Assembly: GCA_034659475.1 (NCBI GenBank)
Contig: JAYEHK010000172.1
Span: 1-8,366 of the forward strand
Length of the DNA stretch: 8,366 bases
From: JAYEHK01 sp034659475
GTDB lineage: Bacteria; Bacillota; Syntrophomonadia; Syntrophomonadales; Syntrophomonadaceae
Direction: 5' to 3'
Positions within the stretch are counted from its first letter, which is position 1. Every line of letters begins with the position of its first letter. Below are positions 4,982-8,366 of the stretch, one piece after another. Position numbers and translations under genes: made by a program. The notes beneath the pieces were generated by a model that did not search any database, was not told where the DNA came from, and worked only from the letters and a program-made list of their open reading frames with translations.

Positions 4982-7900
4982 TTGAATAAGCAGTTTGTTG
5001 AGCACATTGTTCGGCATCTACATCAACAGGAAAATACGATGATCAGTGGGTTGTCAGGGGGGGGGAGAACATTTTTCCTGAACCAGCTGCGCCAATCTCA
5101 TGGAGGTAAAATGCTGGTCATTGTACCAGATGAGGAACACGCCTATGATTTGGCCTCCGAGTTAAAGGGATGTTTGCCCAAGGAACGGATTTTCCTCTTT
5201 TTGTTACGGGATATGGTTTTTGTGAAAGAAAATGTTTCCAGTGTAGAATACGAGCGGTTATTAACCCTTGAAGAGTTATCTTTTTATCCCCAGCGCAGTG
5301 GCATTATTATCTGTACAGCTGGTGGGTTATTGTATGAAATGCTTTCCCCTGAACAGATGAAAGAACAAACAATTGTATTGCAGCCAGGACAGGAATGGAA
5401 TCAGAGTGAGTTAATTAAACGGCTGGTGGAGGCTTCTTATGAGCGGGTAGACACTGTCAATCGTCCTGGACAAATGGCGATGCGGGGGGGCATTTTTGAT
5501 ATCTATCCGGCCGGGCAGCGCTACCCTTGCCGAATTGAATTCTTTGGAGATGAGATTGAAAACATCAAGCGTTTCGATAGCAATACCCAGCGCAGCGGAA
5601 AAGCAGAAAAACAAATGCGAATAGGTCCGGCAGATGAATTGGGAGGGGGAACCTCTGTTACACTGTTGGATTACGTAAACGAAGAAATGATGGTATTCTT
5701 TGACGAACCTCGTGAGGTATATAAAAAACTGGAAAAGAATCGACGGAGATACCAGACGTATTTGAAGGAAGCAAAGCGAGAAGAAAAAGAGATAAAAGCG
5801 TTGAAACTTGTAGAACAGGAAACGCTGATGGAGCAGATAAAAGCACTGCCAGTAGTGTTTCATTCCTTTTTCCCGGGTAGTATTCCACAGGTACAGGTTG
5901 CTCTTTATGAACATCTGTCCCAGAAGGAAATGGAGCCGTTTTATAAACGCTTTGATGTCCTGCAAAGTCGATTGGAAGAATGGACTCGGGCCGGCTATTC
6001 CATTCAGATTGCGATACATAACGAGGCACAACGCAATGAATTGAAAGGTCAGTTAAGTGACTGGCATATCACAGGTGTTGAATTTGTTAAGGAAAGTTAT
6101 ACACGGGGATTTGTTAGTTCCAGCCTGCAGGTTGCGCTATTAACAGACAACGATTTGTGGGGTAAAAAGGCAGGACAAAAAACCAAGAATAAAAAAGTGG
6201 TCGAACAACGACTCCTGGTTGAAGATTTAAAGATGGGTGATTATGTTGTCCATGAAAACTATGGCATTGGCATTTTTAGAGGCGTAACACAGGTTACCAC
6301 CGATCAGATAACCCGGGAGTACATTCTTCTTCAATATGCAGGTACAGATAAACTGTATCTTCCGGTAGACAAGCTGGATCTATTATACAGATATTCCAGT
6401 TCAGGCGATAAAGAACCCCGGCTTCAAAAACTGGGAGGAACAGAATGGGAGCGTACGCGCGCAAAGGTGGCCCAGTCCATTCAGGACATGGCAGAAGAAT
6501 TATTAAAGCTTTATGCTACCCGAGAAACTGTAAAAGGCTTTGCTTTTTCCGCGGATACGCCCTGGCAGCAGCAGTTTGAAGACGATTTCCCTTATCAGGA
6601 AACCCCTGATCAGCTAAAAGCCATTATTGATGTTAAAACAGATATGGAGAGACTGCGCCCCATGGATCGTCTGGTATGTGGAGACGTAGGCTATGGAAAA
6701 ACGGAGGTGGCTCTGCGCGCTGCCTTTAAGGCAATCATGGATGGGAAACAGGTGGCCATACTGGTTCCGACCACCGTTCTGGCTGAACAGCACTATCAAA
6801 CCTTCCTGGAACGGCTGAAGGAATATCCTGCTCAGGTAGAGGTGCTGAGCCGTTTTAAAACCAGCAGTCAGCAGAAGAAGATTATTAAAAACATGGAGAC
6901 AGGTACAGCAGATATTGTTATTGCTACACATCGTTTGCTATCCAAAGATATCAAGTTTTTAAATCTGGGGTTGCTGATTATTGATGAAGAGCATCGGTTT
7001 GGGGTGGTTCAGAAGGAAAAAATCAAGGCATTAAAAGAACAGATTGATGTGTTGAGCCTTTCGGCCACGCCTATTCCCAGGAGTTTGCATATGTCTTTGA
7101 CCGGCTTGCGGGATTTAAGTGTAATTGAGACCCCTCCGCCTCAGCGCTACCCGATCACTACCTATGTGATGGAGTACGATGAGGAACTGATTCGCGAGGC
7201 TGTTCTGGCAGAAAAAAACCGAGGAGGACAGGTGTTTTTTGTACACAACCGTATTCAGGATATATACCGAGTTCAGGAGGAACTAAAAAAGTTGGTCCCG
7301 GAAGTCAGTATTGCCGTCGGACACGGACGGATGACAGAAGATGAGCTATCGGAGACCCTGGTAGGATTTGTGGATGGAAAGGTGGATGTGCTGCTCTGTA
7401 CTACGATTATTGAATCAGGGCTCGATATCCCGAATGTGAATACCATTATTGTAGATATGGCAGATCGTATGGGGCTTGCTCAGCTGTACCAATTGCGGGG
7501 TCGGGTCGGAAGATCTAATCGAGTTGCTTGTGCCTACCTGACGTACAGACCAGACAAAATACTAACGGAAGAAGCGCAGAAGCGATTGAATGCCATTCGA
7601 GAATTTAATGAATTGGGGTCCGGGATGAAGATCGCCCTTCGGGACCTCGAGATTCGTGGAGCAGGGAATATTCTGGGACCAGAACAACATGGCTATATTC
7701 ATGCCGTAGGCTTTGATCTTTACTGTCGATTGCTGGAGCAGCAGACCGTACAGTTAAAGGGAGAAGTGGTTGCTGAACCCATCAATCCACAGTTGGATAT
7801 CGATATTGATTATTATATCCCGGATTCATATATCCCTGATTCCGGAACAAAAATGAGGATCTATCGGCGATTGATGCTGGTTGGAAGCCAGGAAGAACTG

Positions 7901-8185
7901 GATGAAATACGGCTTGAGGTTCAAGATCGCTTCGGTACGATGCCTGAGCCTGTTGCCAATTTCTTCTTTATTGCAGCCCTGCGCATTCAGGCGAAAAATA
8001 AGGAGATCAAAGGTCTGCGCCGTAAAGGCAAACAGATTGAATTGCAGCTGGTCAATAAAATACACCCCCAGTTAGCCCTTAAACTTAAAAACCTTAATGT
8101 AAAAAAAATCAACGAAAACACCCTGCGGATCACAACTCCAAAACCATCCCTCAATGACCTGGAAGCGCTCATCAACCTGCTATAG
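4982..8185 (+). CDS. mfd: Transcription-repair coupling factor Mfd
   Basis: Mfd is a DNA translocase that displaces RNA polymerase stalled at DNA lesions and recruits UvrA. The UvrB-like N-terminus includes a degenerate P-loop (GLSGGGRT, 23–30) and a UvrA-binding D2 module with MRGGIFDIYP and CRIEFFGDE. The RNA polymerase interaction domain starts near KMGDYVVH (417–424). The helicase lobes show the Walker A GDVGYGKT (567–574), DEEH (668–671), SATPIPR, and motif VI QLYQLRGRVGR (834–844). The C-terminal TRCF domain follows ELGSGMKIALRDL. The TTG at 4982 is chosen because GGGAGG at 4966–4971 is 10 bp upstream; the GTG at 4964 has no signal. The 1067 residues are about 80–110 fewer than in E. 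coli or B. subtilis, mainly because about 60 residues after GPADEL (215–220) appear missing. A G9 run occupies codons 26–28. Confidence 0.96.
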   Translation: MNKQFVEHIVRHLHQQENTMISGLSGGGRTFFLNQLRQSHGGKMLVIVPDEEHAYDLASELKGCLPKERIFLFLLRDMVFVKENVSSVEYERLLTLEELSFYPQRSGIIICTAGGLLYEMLSPEQMKEQTIVLQPGQEWNQSELIKRLVEASYERVDTVNRPGQMAMRGGIFDIYPAGQRYPCRIEFFGDEIENIKRFDSNTQRSGKAEKQMRIGPADELGGGTSVTLLDYVNEEMMVFFDEPREVYKKLEKNRRRYQTYLKEAKREEKEIKALKLVEQETLMEQIKALPVVFHSFFPGSIPQVQVALYEHLSQKEMEPFYKRFDVLQSRLEEWTRAGYSIQIAIHNEAQRNELKGQLSDWHITGVEFVKESYTRGFVSSSLQVALLTDNDLWGKKAGQKTKNKKVVEQRLLVEDLKMGDYVVHENYGIGIFRGVTQVTTDQITREYILLQYAGTDKLYLPVDKLDLLYRYSSSGDKEPRLQKLGGTEWERTRAKVAQSIQDMAEELLKLYATRETVKGFAFSADTPWQQQFEDDFPYQETPDQLKAIIDVKTDMERLRPMDRLVCGDVGYGKTEVALRAAFKAIMDGKQVAILVPTTVLAEQHYQTFLERLKEYPAQVEVLSRFKTSSQQKKIIKNMETGTADIVIATHRLLSKDIKFLNLGLLIIDEEHRFGVVQKEKIKALKEQIDVLSLSATPIPRSLHMSLTGLRDLSVIETPPPQRYPITTYVMEYDEELIREAVLAEKNRGGQVFFVHNRIQDIYRVQEELKKLVPEVSIAVGHGRMTEDELSETLVGFVDGKVDVLLCTTIIESGLDIPNVNTIIVDMADRMGLAQLYQLRGRVGRSNRVACAYLTYRPDKILTEEAQKRLNAIREFNELGSGMKIALRDLEIRGAGNILGPEQHGYIHAVGFDLYCRLLEQQTVQLKGEVVAEPINPQLDIDIDYYIPDSYIPDSGTKMRIYRRLMLVGSQEELDEIRLEVQDRFGTMPEPVANFFFIAALRIQAKNKEIKGLRRKGKQIELQLVNKIHPQLALKLKNLNVKKINENTLRITTPKPSLNDLEALINLL

Positions 8186-8193
8186 GTCCAGGT

Positions 8194-8277
8194 TGTGCGC
8201 AGTAGACAGAAGATGCGACATAAAGTTGGTTAGTTGGTTAGTTGGACAGTTGGTTAGTTGGTTAGTTGGTTAGTTGG
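8194..8277 (+). repeat. Dispersed repeat with octamer tract, right copy
   Basis: The 36-bp unit at 8194–8229 matches the reverse complement of 130–165 at 32 of 36 positions. It continues into seven octamers (8222–8277) ending in GTTGG: AAAGTTGG, TTAGTTGG twice, ACAGTTGG, then TTAGTTGG three times. The left copy has four units, so array length varies between copies. The element begins 9 bp after the mfd stop and points away from the cluster, as does the left copy. Confidence 0.85.
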
Positions 8278-8366
8278 AAAACTGAATAGGGTGTAGAATG
8301 GGACAAGCGGTGTCTGACCCCAACAATATTGGAACTCTGCGTATCTAGATAATTGGGTGGTAACGC
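8278..8366. other. Right-end intergenic remainder
   Basis: No gene, terminator or convincing promoter is visible. GGTGTCTGACCCCAAC at 8309–8324 resembles the GGGGTCAGACACC-type motif that recurs in repeats of several bacterial genomes, but only one arm is present, and the window ends before a partner could appear. A CAATATTG palindrome follows at 8324–8331. Confidence 0.3.

Noticed and set aside
4774..4989. 71-codon open frame across the right half of the foldback element
   Set aside because: It is made of the inverted-repeat arm plus leader sequence, shows no family features, and overlaps the start of mfd.
5411..6031. 206-codon open frame on the minus strand inside mfd
   Set aside because: It lies wholly antisense to a well-conserved mfd region, has no recognisable domain and no own ribosome binding context; it is a shadow of the real gene.
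8165..8200. Hairpin CAACCTG/CAGGTTG with flanking GCGC across the mfd stop, considered as a terminator
   Set aside because: The stem includes the stop region and is not followed by a T run.
8222..8277. Octamer array considered as CRISPR-like
   Set aside because: The units are directly adjacent with no spacers, so it is a simple tandem repeat.

Overview
The window is a stretch of chromosomal housekeeping DNA from a low-to-moderate GC, Gram-positive bacterium of the phylum Bacillota, most likely an endospore-forming member of the Clostridia. The gene order glmU–prs–ctc–pth–fin–mfd, all on the + strand, matches the conserved order around spoVG/glmU and mfd/spoVT in Bacillus and many Clostridia. 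A Fin-like anti-sigma-F gene points to a spore former. Strong AGGAGG-type ribosome binding sites, TATAAT promoters and TTG starts also fit Bacillota. No genus can be named safely from the sequence alone.

Layout. Bases 1–328 hold no gene. They carry a heptamer tract (23–50), an octamer-tract repeat (106–165) and two candidate promoters ahead of glmU. glmU (329–1705) and prs (1713–2666) are 7 bp apart and probably co-transcribed; together they make UDP-GlcNAc for the cell wall and PRPP for nucleotide and amino-acid synthesis. The 300 bp after prs hold a good sigma-A promoter and a roughly 160-nt, potentially structured leader for ctc (2967–3584), a bL25-family ribosomal protein, which ends at a clear intrinsic terminator. 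A REPIN-like pair of inverted 29-bp repeats lies between that terminator and pth (3828–4382, peptidyl-tRNA hydrolase). A small zinc-ribbon-like protein gene (4453–4617, Fin-like) follows, with a weak sigma-F-like promoter in front. A 268-bp foldback MITE with a perfect 6-bp target duplication sits directly behind its stop codon. mfd (4982–8185, transcription-repair coupling factor) completes the cluster. After mfd, 8194–8277 holds a second, inverted copy of the octamer-tract repeat; the last roughly 90 bp show no gene.

The genes themselves are ordinary and appear intact. No novel multi-gene system is visible. The unusual content is in the gaps, where several unrelated repeat families (heptamer tract, inverted octamer-tract element pair, REPIN, MITE) occupy intergenic DNA without breaking any gene. 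Smaller points of interest are an Mfd that looks about 60 residues short in its UvrB-like module, a G9 tract at codons 26–28 of mfd, a short Fin homologue, and the ctc leader.
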